Notes: generated from the letters alone by a model not told the origin. Shown: positions 1-4,918, counted from the first letter of the stretch. The stretch: 5,172 nt of DNA from an uncultured Pseudomonadales bacterium (GCA_947258895.1 CAMYKE010000145.1:1-5172), one strand, 5' to 3'. Made by a program: numbers and translations.

Positions 1-32
1 TAGGTCCCGGCGACGGACTCCGCATATGCTCA

Positions 33-61
33 CCAACCAGCGCCGCACAGCGGCGCATTGG
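33..61. repeat. GC-rich inverted repeat upstream of the YHYH gene
   Basis: GCGCCGC (40-46) and GCGGCGC (50-56) are perfect 7-bp inverted arms around a 3-nt loop, flanked by CCAA (33-36) and TTGG (58-61), which can extend the pairing after a small bulge. It could be the end of an upstream transcription unit, but no T-run follows. It could also be a degenerate cassette boundary, because TTGGAT directly follows; however, the preceding base is A instead of the conserved G, and the structure is too short for an ordinary attC. Function unassigned. Confidence 0.4.
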
Positions 62-147
62 ATTTCACGGGAAGCACATGCACCGTCCATACAGCATGGA
101 TATACTCTCGGGCACATCATTTAATTTTTGAAGAGGAATGCAGCAAT

Positions 148-1191
148 ATGTCCATTGAAATGGTCAAGGGTGACACGTCTGAGCGACAGATGACCCGCGC
201 ACCGAGAGTCGTGGGCAGCCTTGTCGTCGTGTTGCTCGCACTCGCGGGGTGCATCGGCCCTGAACAGGAACATGCTCATGGCACAACGGCGGGCCTCGAT
301 CCGGCCTTGTTCATGGAGGGAGCAGTATTGGCAACCAGTATTGAAGACTGCACCCTCGCCGACGGCACGCGGACCACGTGCCATTCGATCACGATCGCTG
401 GCTATCCCGTAAACCACGATATCGGGCCGTTCTGCCCGCCGACGACGACTGCGGGCGCAGAGGACGGCGGCATTTGGTTCGATGGCAACGCCGTCTACGA
501 CGTCGACGGTCCATTTATTCTTGGTTTGGCCACGTTGTACGACGACGACCATTGGATGCTCTACGATGAGGACGGCAAAGTCCACATCACCGACACGCCT
601 GAGGCGTTCGACGCAGCCGCCCGACCGGACGTGGACCCGGAATACCAGAACCATTGTGTCGAAGGTCGCATGGAATGGCTCGAGAACGGCGAGCCCGTTG
701 CTAGTACCGTGCTGATTCCAACGACCCCCGTCGTCGCTGAGAGCGTGATGCGGGCGGGCGGCAACCTTGGCATTACACTCAACGGGGTCGTCATCGCGGC
801 GTCTGCACCAGTTGATGCCATCCTTGGCGCTTACACTATCGCCGCTTTCGACGATTGCGGCGGGCACATCAACCCGTTCGAGGGATACCACTTGCACGGC
901 GCGCGGGGCTGTTCCGAAGCCGGGGCACCAGGACGGGGAGAGACTCCGATCTTCGCCTACGCAATGGATGGGTTCGCCATCCATAGCCCCCTCGAAGGCG
1001 GATCGGCGGCCGAGGGGCTTGACGAATGTCAGGGCCACACAACGGAAGCTCTTGGCTACCACTACCACGCGGCCAACGTGGAAGAAAATGGTGTTCTCAG
1101 TTGCCTTGCAGGGTTGACAGTCCAAGCGCCCGCTGGCGAGCGCCCACCGGCGGGTGGACTTCCAGGAAGAAGGCCGCCCGGTGGTGGCTAG
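148..1191 (+). CDS. YHYH-domain secreted lipoprotein
   Basis: A 347-residue exported protein of the YHYH family, named for its conserved motif; its biochemical role is not established. Seen in the sequence: a lipoprotein signal peptide with hydrophobic stretch VVGSLVVVLLALAGC, lipobox L-A-G-C at residues 32-35, then a mature domain with YHLHG (247-251), FAYAMDGFAIHSP (269-281), DECQGH (292-297) and YHYH (304-307), and a Pro/Gly-rich C-terminal tail, as in many relatives. The ATG at 148 has AAGAGGA ten bases upstream. An internal ATG at 190 would give a more typical 20-residue signal peptide but has a weaker ribosome site, so the start is uncertain. A possible -10 hexamer TATACT lies at 101-106 without a convincing -35. 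GC content is clearly higher than in the IS and later cassettes. The gene is followed by about 140 bp of apparently empty DNA and then the R'' box of a split attC, so it is probably the coding part of a cassette whose left boundary is not recognisable here. Confidence 0.85.
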   Translation: MSIEMVKGDTSERQMTRAPRVVGSLVVVLLALAGCIGPEQEHAHGTTAGLDPALFMEGAVLATSIEDCTLADGTRTTCHSITIAGYPVNHDIGPFCPPTTTAGAEDGGIWFDGNAVYDVDGPFILGLATLYDDDHWMLYDEDGKVHITDTPEAFDAAARPDVDPEYQNHCVEGRMEWLENGEPVASTVLIPTTPVVAESVMRAGGNLGITLNGVVIAASAPVDAILGAYTIAAFDDCGGHINPFEGYHLHGARGCSEAGAPGRGETPIFAYAMDGFAIHSPLEGGSAAEGLDECQGHTTEALGYHYHAANVEENGVLSCLAGLTVQAPAGERPPAGGLPGRRPPGGG

Positions 1192-1328
1192 GCCTCGGTG
1201 GTTCTGTGACGGTTCGGGCGTCCCTCGGCGGTCGTTAAGCAGCCGAAGGCATTGGTAATGCGTCGTCCATGGCCTTATCACAGGTCGTCTTGGAATGACG
1301 AATGGGAGGTAGTAGCGCAAGCATCGAC

Positions 1329-1338
1329 CTCTAACAAC
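1329..1338 (+). other. Left part (R'' box and spacer) of an attC site split by the IS
   Basis: CTCTAAC (1329-1335) matches the R'' consensus RYYYAAC except for its first base and is followed by AAC, close to the AAG spacer seen after R'' at 4185 and 4919. The L'', L' and R' parts of the same site are not here; they lie at 2901-2944 beyond the insertion sequence. Joining 1329-1336 to 2899-2944 gives a 54-bp site with normal attC layout. The terminal C (1338) replaces the G expected for the core AG. Confidence 0.65.
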
Positions 1339-1340
1339 AC

Positions 1341-1378
1341 GCCCTGAGGTGGACCACAAGCCCTGAGGTGGACCACAA
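1341..1378. repeat. Tandem duplication of the IS right terminus (2 x 19 bp)
   Basis: Two perfect 19-bp copies of GCCCTGAGGTGGACCACAA lie head to tail at 1341-1359 and 1360-1378, ending nine bases before the transposase stop codon. Each copy contains AGGTGGACCA, which matches the inverted AGTTGGACCG near the other end of the element (2886-2895) at 8 of 10 positions, as expected for subterminal inverted repeats. The unit also carries CCCTGAG, which is repeated in the leader RNA region at 2739-2745. The duplication therefore lies in or at the transposase-distal end of the IS rather than in host DNA. Confidence 0.8.
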
Positions 1379-1386
1379 GCCAAAAA

Positions 1387-2649
1387 TCACCCGCTAACTG
1401 CGTAATCTAGTAACGGTGAACCCTTTGATTTCAAGGCTTCCAGATACCTGGATTCATCGTAGGGCGTTTTCGTTTTCCAGCACTTAAACGCGATACGAAT
1501 CCACTTAAATGCCAGCGATCGAATGGCCGTATTATGCGATTTGCCTTTTTCCATTTGCTGGTTGTAATACGCTTTGGCCCAAAACGAAAACCTTACCGAC
1601 TGCCCGGCCCATTCAACAAATGTCTGGCGTAAAAACTTGGGGCAACTGTAGCGCCAGTGTGTCCAGCTTTTTTGCCCGCTACGCTCAATCACAGGTGACA
1701 CACCGACGTACATTTGAACCTCGGCTGCTGTGTGATAACGATCTCTATTCGTACCAAATGCAACGAGTATACGAGGGGCGAGCTTTGGTCCTGCACCAGG
1801 GAAGCTGTCAAAGATAATTGCATCGGATTGTTGTTTGTAACGTTTTTTTATTTCGATATCTAATCGGTCAATCGCTGCCATAATCAGTTTGATTTGAGGG
1901 ATGAGTACTTCAACCATCATTTTGTTTGGCTCAATCACTGCACGATCATCGGTTAACGCGATGGCCTCCTTAATATCCTTAATTCGGCGTTCATTGACGT
2001 CCGGGTAGCGTGAGTTATGGTCATTAAAGAAACCCATCAGCGTCCGCTTCTGTGCCTTCTTCGCGTCTGGCAATGAGGGCCACCTGGCAATGAAATTACA
2101 AAAGATAGCGGTATCTTTTTCCTTAAACCAATCAAGTACTTGTGGGTAATAATTTTTCAAGGTTGCGGTGATTTTGTTCGATAGGTTCACCCGCTCCTGG
2201 ACGAGCTTTCTGCGGTTCTCCACGTGCTGGGCCAGAATACGAATGTCGACGGCTTCAGGCTCAATCTTGCGAAGCTTGCCCATATGGTGTTCAAGTATCT
2301 CTGTCTGAATTAACGCGTCGCTGGGATCGTCTTTTGCACCGCTGTGGGTGAAAGCTTCACGGTACTTGGCGACTGTTGATGGGTTAACAGGGAAAATAGT
2401 GATGTGCTTGTGTTGGGTTAAGGCATAGATCAACGGGCCCTTTGTTAATTCACAAGCAACTGCAATGCGCATTTTAGGATAGCGCGTTTTCAGATCGTTC
2501 GCCCAGTCATGAACGCCTGTTGGTGTGCTGGGGATCACTGCGTATTGATAATTGTTAGTACCAACGGCCAACTCGCAAACATCATGTTTCTTATCGGCCC
2601 AATCAATACCGATTAAGGCAGCAAAGTCAGTGGGTTTAGACTCTTTCAA
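1387..2649 (-). CDS. IS110-family DEDD/Ser transposase (recombinase)
   Basis: A 420-residue RNA-guided recombinase that would catalyse excision, circle formation and insertion of its own element. The N-terminal RuvC-like DEDD domain (about residues 12-170) shows GIDWADKKHDV with D16, ACELTKGPL with E67 and KDDPSDA with D108 and D111, the expected acidic tetrad. A basic, helical linker follows. The C-terminal Transposase_20-type domain has a helix-hairpin-helix-like segment FPGAGPKLAPRILVAFG (283-299) and GVSPVIERSG (316-325), in which S324 is the likely nucleophilic serine of the Tnp domain. The frame looks intact, so the enzyme may be active. The start is TTG at 2649, supported by a perfect AGGAGGT five bases upstream. 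It is transcribed against the cassette genes. Length is somewhat above the smaller IS1111 transposases. Assignment to the family is firm; subgroup is uncertain. Confidence 0.95.
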   Translation of the reverse strand: MKESKPTDFAALIGIDWADKKHDVCELAVGTNNYQYAVIPSTPTGVHDWANDLKTRYPKMRIAVACELTKGPLIYALTQHKHITIFPVNPSTVAKYREAFTHSGAKDDPSDALIQTEILEHHMGKLRKIEPEAVDIRILAQHVENRRKLVQERVNLSNKITATLKNYYPQVLDWFKEKDTAIFCNFIARWPSLPDAKKAQKRTLMGFFNDHNSRYPDVNERRIKDIKEAIALTDDRAVIEPNKMMVEVLIPQIKLIMAAIDRLDIEIKKRYKQQSDAIIFDSFPGAGPKLAPRILVAFGTNRDRYHTAAEVQMYVGVSPVIERSGQKSWTHWRYSCPKFLRQTFVEWAGQSVRFSFWAKAYYNQQMEKGKSHNTAIRSLAFKWIRIAFKCWKTKTPYDESRYLEALKSKGSPLLDYAVSG

Positions 2650-2652
2650 CGA

Positions 2653-2667
2653 ACACCTCCTCGGTGT
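2653..2667 (-). promoter_or_regulatory. Transposase ribosome binding site inside a small hairpin
   Basis: On the minus strand the Shine-Dalgarno sequence AGGAGGT (2661-2655) precedes the TTG start by five bases. It sits in a 5-bp stem, ACACC (2653-2657) with GGTGT (2663-2667), with a five-base loop that holds most of the purine run. A perfect ribosome site combined with a weak start codon and local pairing could damp transposase translation. The stem is short, so regulation is only an inference. Confidence 0.6.
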
Positions 2668-2679
2668 AAAGTGCTTATC

Positions 2680-2846
2680 GGAACATGCATTGATACTCCG
2701 TTTCGCGCAGGTCTTATAGGAGTCGGTGCGACGACAATCCCTGAGTATGCGTTTTGAAACAGAGAGACTACTGCTAGTTCGAATGTCTTGTTATAAACAT
2801 CGCGTGTTTGTCAAAGGCTTATTCGTAACTAGCGGTAGCATGTTCC
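2680..2846 (-). ncRNA. Putative IS110-type bridge RNA
   Basis: The transposase leader can fold into a two-armed RNA. GCATGTTCC (2838-2846) and GGAACATGC (2680-2688) form a 9-bp closing stem. Arm 1 pairs 2821-2838 with 2768-2784 (16 bp, one mismatch, one bulge), then opens into an internal loop (5' strand 2820-2810, 3' strand 2794-2785) capped by AAACA/TGTTT. Arm 2 pairs ATACTC with GAGTAT (2748-2743 with 2698-2693), then CAGG/CCTG and GTCG/CGAC around a second internal loop. This order and size resemble the IS621 bridge RNA, whose target loop precedes its donor loop. The loop strands match the element ends and the attC flanks: CUAUAAG with 2894-2900, CUCAGGGAUUGU with 1348-1337 at 10/12, UAACAA with 1332-1337, and UUGAC with 2904-2900. 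Transcript ends are guesses; the RNA is inferred, not observed. Confidence 0.7.
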
Positions 2847-2887
2847 ACCAAATGAACGAAAAGAGTAATTAGTTAATTAATGGAACG

Positions 2888-2944
2888 GTCCAACTATAAG
2901 TCAAGGCTGTCGGACACTGCGCGCCGTAGCTTGAAGCGTTGGGC
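2888..2944 (+). other. attC site, right part native, R'' box contributed by the IS end
   Basis: R' is GTTGGGC (2938-2944), matching GTTRRRY, with recombination expected after its G. L' AGCTTGA (2928-2934) pairs with L'' TCAAGGCT (2901-2908) leaving one extrahelical G, a hallmark of attC hairpins. GTCCAAC (2888-2894) is a good R'' box, complementary to R' at 6 of 7 positions, but it lies inside the inferred IS left end; the original R'' is probably CTCTAAC at 1329-1335. The result is a hybrid site of 57 bp that may still fold like a normal attC. Confidence 0.8.
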
Positions 2945-3043
2945 GACAATGCCAATGTCTTCATGTCAGGTCAGCGTGCTGGGAAAATTGGCGAACTAGA
3001 ACTGTGGTCCAGCGAGGTTAAGTTTGAAAAGGATATTTTCAGA

Positions 3044-3679
3044 ATGCTTCACATAGGTCGATTTGGTTGGGTCACAATTGCCGTATTGCTTTTTGTAGGA
3101 AATGCTATGGCCGTGGAGGAAGCAAAATACACTGTACTTCGTGAAGAACACCGATTCGAATTACGAATATACGAACCCCATATTCTTGCTGAGACGACAG
3201 TAGATGGCGATTTCGAAGGTGCCGGAAACGAAGCATTTGGTCGTCTGTTCAAGTACATTTCTGGCAACAACAAGCAGCAGCAGAAAGTCGCGATGACATC
3301 GCCTGTTGGACAGGAGCCAATGAGTCAGAAGATTGAAATGACTTCGCCGGTAGGACAGCAAAAAATGGATGATAATTGGGTTGTCAGCTTCATGATGCCT
3401 GCGACATTCACCCTGGAAAGTACGCCAGAGCCAAAAGACCCGAATGTGTATATTCGCGAAGTTCCGGCACGTCACATTGCTGCAGTACGTTATTCGGGTT
3501 TTTGGAGCGAAAAAAGCTACCGTCGCCACTTGGAAAAGTTGCTGGGCTGGATAACGAAAAGCGGCCTTCGCGTGGTTGGCGAACCTATTTGGGCAAGATA
3601 CAACCCGCCTTTCATGCCCTGGTTTCTTCGGCGCAACGAGGTCCTGGTGCCTGTGACGGGTTCAACTCAGAATGAGTGA
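3044..3679 (+). CDS. SOUL-family haem-binding protein, exported
   Basis: A 211-residue member of the SOUL/p22HBP family, whose characterised relatives bind haem or porphyrins; the bacterial role is not settled. The signal peptide (residues 1-23: basic start, hydrophobic TIAVLLFVG, cleavage after AMA) indicates a periplasmic protein. Family motifs follow: EHRFELRIYEPHILAET near residues 35-51, the doubled KVAMTSPVGQ / KIEMTSPVGQ (about 82-106), VPARHIAAVRYSGFW, and near the C-terminus ARYNPPFMPWFLRRNEV. The ATG at 3044 was chosen because AAAAGGA lies ten bases upstream and gives a clean signal peptide. The frame stays open upstream to 2939, but that stretch is the attC R' box and leader. It is the first gene of a two-gene cassette and is followed after 24 bp by the split-barrel gene, so the two are probably co-transcribed. 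No convincing promoter is seen in the 100-base leader. Confidence 0.92.
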   Translation: MLHIGRFGWVTIAVLLFVGNAMAVEEAKYTVLREEHRFELRIYEPHILAETTVDGDFEGAGNEAFGRLFKYISGNNKQQQKVAMTSPVGQEPMSQKIEMTSPVGQQKMDDNWVVSFMMPATFTLESTPEPKDPNVYIREVPARHIAAVRYSGFWSEKSYRRHLEKLLGWITKSGLRVVGEPIWARYNPPFMPWFLRRNEVLVPVTGSTQNE

Positions 3680-3703
3680 CCTGACAGCAAGGGGTGCGAG
3701 ACG

Positions 3704-4150
3704 GTGACGGTATGCGAAGAAATCAGAGCCCTTCTTGCCGGGAGAAAGTTTGCTGTTCTTGCAACGCAGTCGGATGGTCAGCCTCATGCAAGTTTGATTG
3801 CATATACTCCTGTGGATGACATAAAGCGCTTGGTATTTGCGACCTATCGCAAGACTCGGAAGTATGAAAGTATGATTAAGGACGGTCGTACTGCGTTACT
3901 AATTGGCAGCGGGATTGAGCCATTCGAACAACAACGTGCGGGCCTGATTGTTACCGCACACGGGAATGTTTCCGATGCCCTTGGTGCCTCGCGCCAGTCC
4001 ATGCTCAAGTCGCACATCCAGCGCCACCCTGAGTACGAGGAATTTTTTTCATCGTCAGAGTGCGCATTGATTGTAATGGAAATATCAAACTATCAACTCG
4101 TCACAAGCACCGATGAAGTCCGGTGGTACAGCCTAGATAGCATTTTGTAG
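3704..4150 (+). CDS. Pyridoxamine 5'-phosphate oxidase-like FMN split-barrel protein
   Basis: A 148-residue cytoplasmic protein of the broad PNPOx-like superfamily, which binds FMN, F420 or haem depending on the branch. The diagnostic N-terminal strand pattern is visible: RKFAVLATQSDGQPHASLIAYT (14-35), LVFATYRKTRKYESMIKDGRTALLIG (43-68, the cofactor phosphate-binding region with basic residues), then AGLIVTAHGNVS (79-90) and a C-terminal CALIVMEISNYQLVTS (120-135). The start is GTG at 3704 with AAGGGG nine bases upstream; no in-frame ATG is nearby. It is much shorter than true PdxH and lacks its C-terminal substrate region, so a genuine PdxH function is unlikely. Pairing with a SOUL haem-binding gene in one cassette raises the possibility of a tetrapyrrole-related job, since HugZ-type haem proteins share this fold, but this is only inferred. 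Its stop lies 34 bp before the attC. Confidence 0.88.
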   Translation: MTVCEEIRALLAGRKFAVLATQSDGQPHASLIAYTPVDDIKRLVFATYRKTRKYESMIKDGRTALLIGSGIEPFEQQRAGLIVTAHGNVSDALGASRQSMLKSHIQRHPEYEEFFSSSECALIVMEISNYQLVTSTDEVRWYSLDSIL

Positions 4151-4184
4151 GACCACGAATGCGTAGAAGGCCAGGATTGTTGCC

Positions 4185-4283
4185 GTCCAACAAGTCGTTG
4201 CAGCGGACATTTGACCCGCCACCCATTTTTGCTTCCGCAAAAAAGGGCGTCTCCTCAAATGCCGCCGAACTCAGGCGTTAGAA
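4185..4283 (+). other. attC recombination site (99 bp)
   Basis: R'' GTCCAAC (4185-4191) is followed by AAG and ends with R' GTTAGAA (4277-4283, last base off consensus). GCGG (4203-4206), an extrahelical A (4207) and CATTTGA (4208-4214) pair with TCAAATG (4255-4261) and CCGC (4262-4265). The central part contains another hairpin, TTTTTGC (4226-4232) with GCAAAAA (4237-4243), loop TTCC. The 3' sequence AACTCAGGCGTTAG is typical of chromosomal-integron attC sites. Confidence 0.92.
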
Positions 4284-4287
4284 GGCG

Positions 4288-4653
4288 ATGCATTTTTACA
4301 GATGCCCGATCTGCAACAATCCCGGCGGTGAGTTTAATTCATTTCCGTCAAAGGAAATATATAAGTGGTATGAAATCAGGCAACATAGAATATCGTGTAG
4401 GCACTGTGGAGCGGAAGTAGCACTAGAAAGGGGCTTTCAAAAATGGGGCCTACTAGTCCTTCCTGCTATCGTTATTTCTATATGGGATATAGCATTGGAA
4501 TATCGAGGAGGCGTTAATCAGCTTCTCTTATATTCCTCTTGGGGGTTAGCTATTTTGGGATTAGGAATGCTATGTTTGAAGAGAAAATTGGTAGTGGTCA
4601 AACCGCCTTCTAACAATCGAATGCAGCCGGACGCAGCGAAGCTACGCCGCTGA
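4288..4653 (+). CDS. Small zinc-ribbon membrane protein, cassette-encoded
   Basis: A 121-residue protein of unknown function. Its N-terminal part has two CxxC knuckles, CPIC (residues 6-9) and CRHC (37-40), spaced as in a zinc ribbon. Two hydrophobic segments follow, about residues 53-71 (WGLLVLPAIVISIWDIALE) and 78-97, so the likely form is a cytoplasmic metal-binding head on a helical hairpin in the inner membrane. The last 14 residues (from S108, SNNRMQPDAAKLRR) are encoded by the downstream attC, and the stop codon lies inside that site. The start ATG is only five bases after the R' box. GAAGG precedes it with a spacing of just two bases, so translation may depend on readthrough from upstream or be weak. 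It is the only gene of its cassette (4278-4661). I do not recognise a named family. Confidence 0.8.
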   Translation: MHFYRCPICNNPGGEFNSFPSKEIYKWYEIRQHRISCRHCGAEVALERGFQKWGLLVLPAIVISIWDIALEYRGGVNQLLLYSSWGLAILGLGMLCLKRKLVVVKPPSNNRMQPDAAKLRR

Positions 4654-4668
4654 GGCGAGGCGTAATAG
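4608..4668 (+). other. attC recombination site with degenerate R' box
   Basis: R'' TTCTAAC (4608-4614) is the exact complement of the GTTAGAA that opens this cassette at 4277. CAGC..GG..CG (from 4623) can pair with CG..CC..GCTG (around 4645-4652), leaving single unpaired bases, and AATGCAGCCGGACGC is a common attC arm. The closing R' is GTAATAG (4662-4668), lacking the invariant second T of GTTRRRY. The site overlaps the 3' end of the zinc-ribbon gene. Confidence 0.8.
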
Positions 4669-4675
4669 GTAAAAG

Positions 4676-4912
4676 ATGAAATACGGAAGCGGCGCCAAAA
4701 TTTGTACTGGAGATCAAGTTTCTATTGATACGAAGTACAAAGGTATCGTTGTCGCAAATAATGAAGCAGGCGATTATTCCGATAAGTATCCGAAGGAAGA
4801 ATGGAGCCGTTTAAAAATTAGGGTTCTAACTGATACCGATTTTGGTGGTGTAGTACATTTTGAACAAGAAGGCCTGTTAGCCGAAGAGGTAACACTTCTA
4901 AACCGAGCTTAA
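4676..4912 (+). CDS. Small hypothetical cassette protein (78 aa, SH3-like barrel suspected)
   Basis: A 78-residue soluble protein with no signal peptide or membrane segment. GDQVSIDTKYKGIVVANNEAGDYS (about 12-35) followed by WSRLKIRVLTDTDFGGVVHF (about 43-62) alternates short strands with glycine turns, as in small SH3/KOW-like beta barrels, and it ends with an acidic EEVTLL strand. This reading comes from the residue pattern alone; I do not recognise the family with confidence, and no function is assigned. The ATG at 4676 has AGGT five bases upstream, which begins inside the attC R' box, so the gene starts almost at the cassette boundary, as is typical of cassettes. It is the only gene of its cassette and is followed six bases after its stop by an R'' box. 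Confidence 0.75.
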   Translation: MKYGSGAKICTGDQVSIDTKYKGIVVANNEAGDYSDKYPKEEWSRLKIRVLTDTDFGGVVHFEQEGLLAEEVTLLNRA

Positions 4913-4918
4913 TTCTAC

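Larger units (their letters stand above)
1339..2898 (-). mobile_element. IS110/IS1111-family insertion sequence inserted in an attC site
   Basis: An element of about 1.56 kb read on the minus strand. It has a 5' leader of about 250 bp (2650-2898), a 420-codon transposase and a short 3' part of about 50 bp. The ends are inferred from three agreeing signs. The core dinucleotides are AG at 2899-2900 and AC at 1337-1338. Subterminal inverted repeats lie at 1347-1356 and 2886-2895. Excision between the cores restores an attC site. There are no long terminal repeats or classical target duplication, as is normal for this family. The long 5' leader with a foldable RNA resembles the IS110 group, whereas subterminal inverted repeats and attC targeting recall the IS1111 group. 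An alternative right terminus at the inner repeat copy (1359-1360) is possible. The exact IS name is not recognised. Confidence 0.75.

Noticed and set aside
1234..1240. GTTAAGC, a match to the R' consensus GTTRRRY
   Set aside because: No R'' box or complementary arms lie upstream, and it does not complement CTCTAAC at 1329. It is probably chance.
1259..1348. 29-codon frame with GAAGG upstream (starts MRRPWPYHRSSW)
   Set aside because: It runs through the R'' box and into the IS end, resembles nothing I know, and is too short to support on composition alone.
121..1383. 420-codon open frame on the minus strand opposite the YHYH gene
   Set aside because: Its product is rich in Arg, Cys and Trp without any recognisable motif, and the opposite strand carries a clear lipoprotein with family motifs. 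It is an antisense shadow of GC-rich DNA.
1509..1817. Plus-strand open frame inside the transposase gene
   Set aside because: It has no motif or ribosome site and is antisense to a well-supported transposase.
2862..2863. Alternative IS ends at AG 2862-2863 and 1378-1379
   Set aside because: I first considered these because of CT cores, but the guide matches were only partial and removal did not restore an attC. The ends at 1337-1338 and 2899-2900 explain more.
2888..2944. Reading this as a fully native, undisturbed attC with the IS lying just to its left
   Set aside because: It is a fair first reading, but the 7-base donor-guide match ends at 2900 and an R'' box with spacer is left stranded at 1329-1338. 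Both place the first box inside the IS end.
2939..3043. N-terminal extension of the SOUL protein
   Set aside because: It begins in the attC R' box with TTG, has no ribosome site, and would bury the signal peptide.
4226..4247. T-rich/A-rich hairpin as a rho-independent terminator
   Set aside because: The stem is followed by GGGCG rather than a U-tract on either strand, and it is explained as the loop region of the attC.
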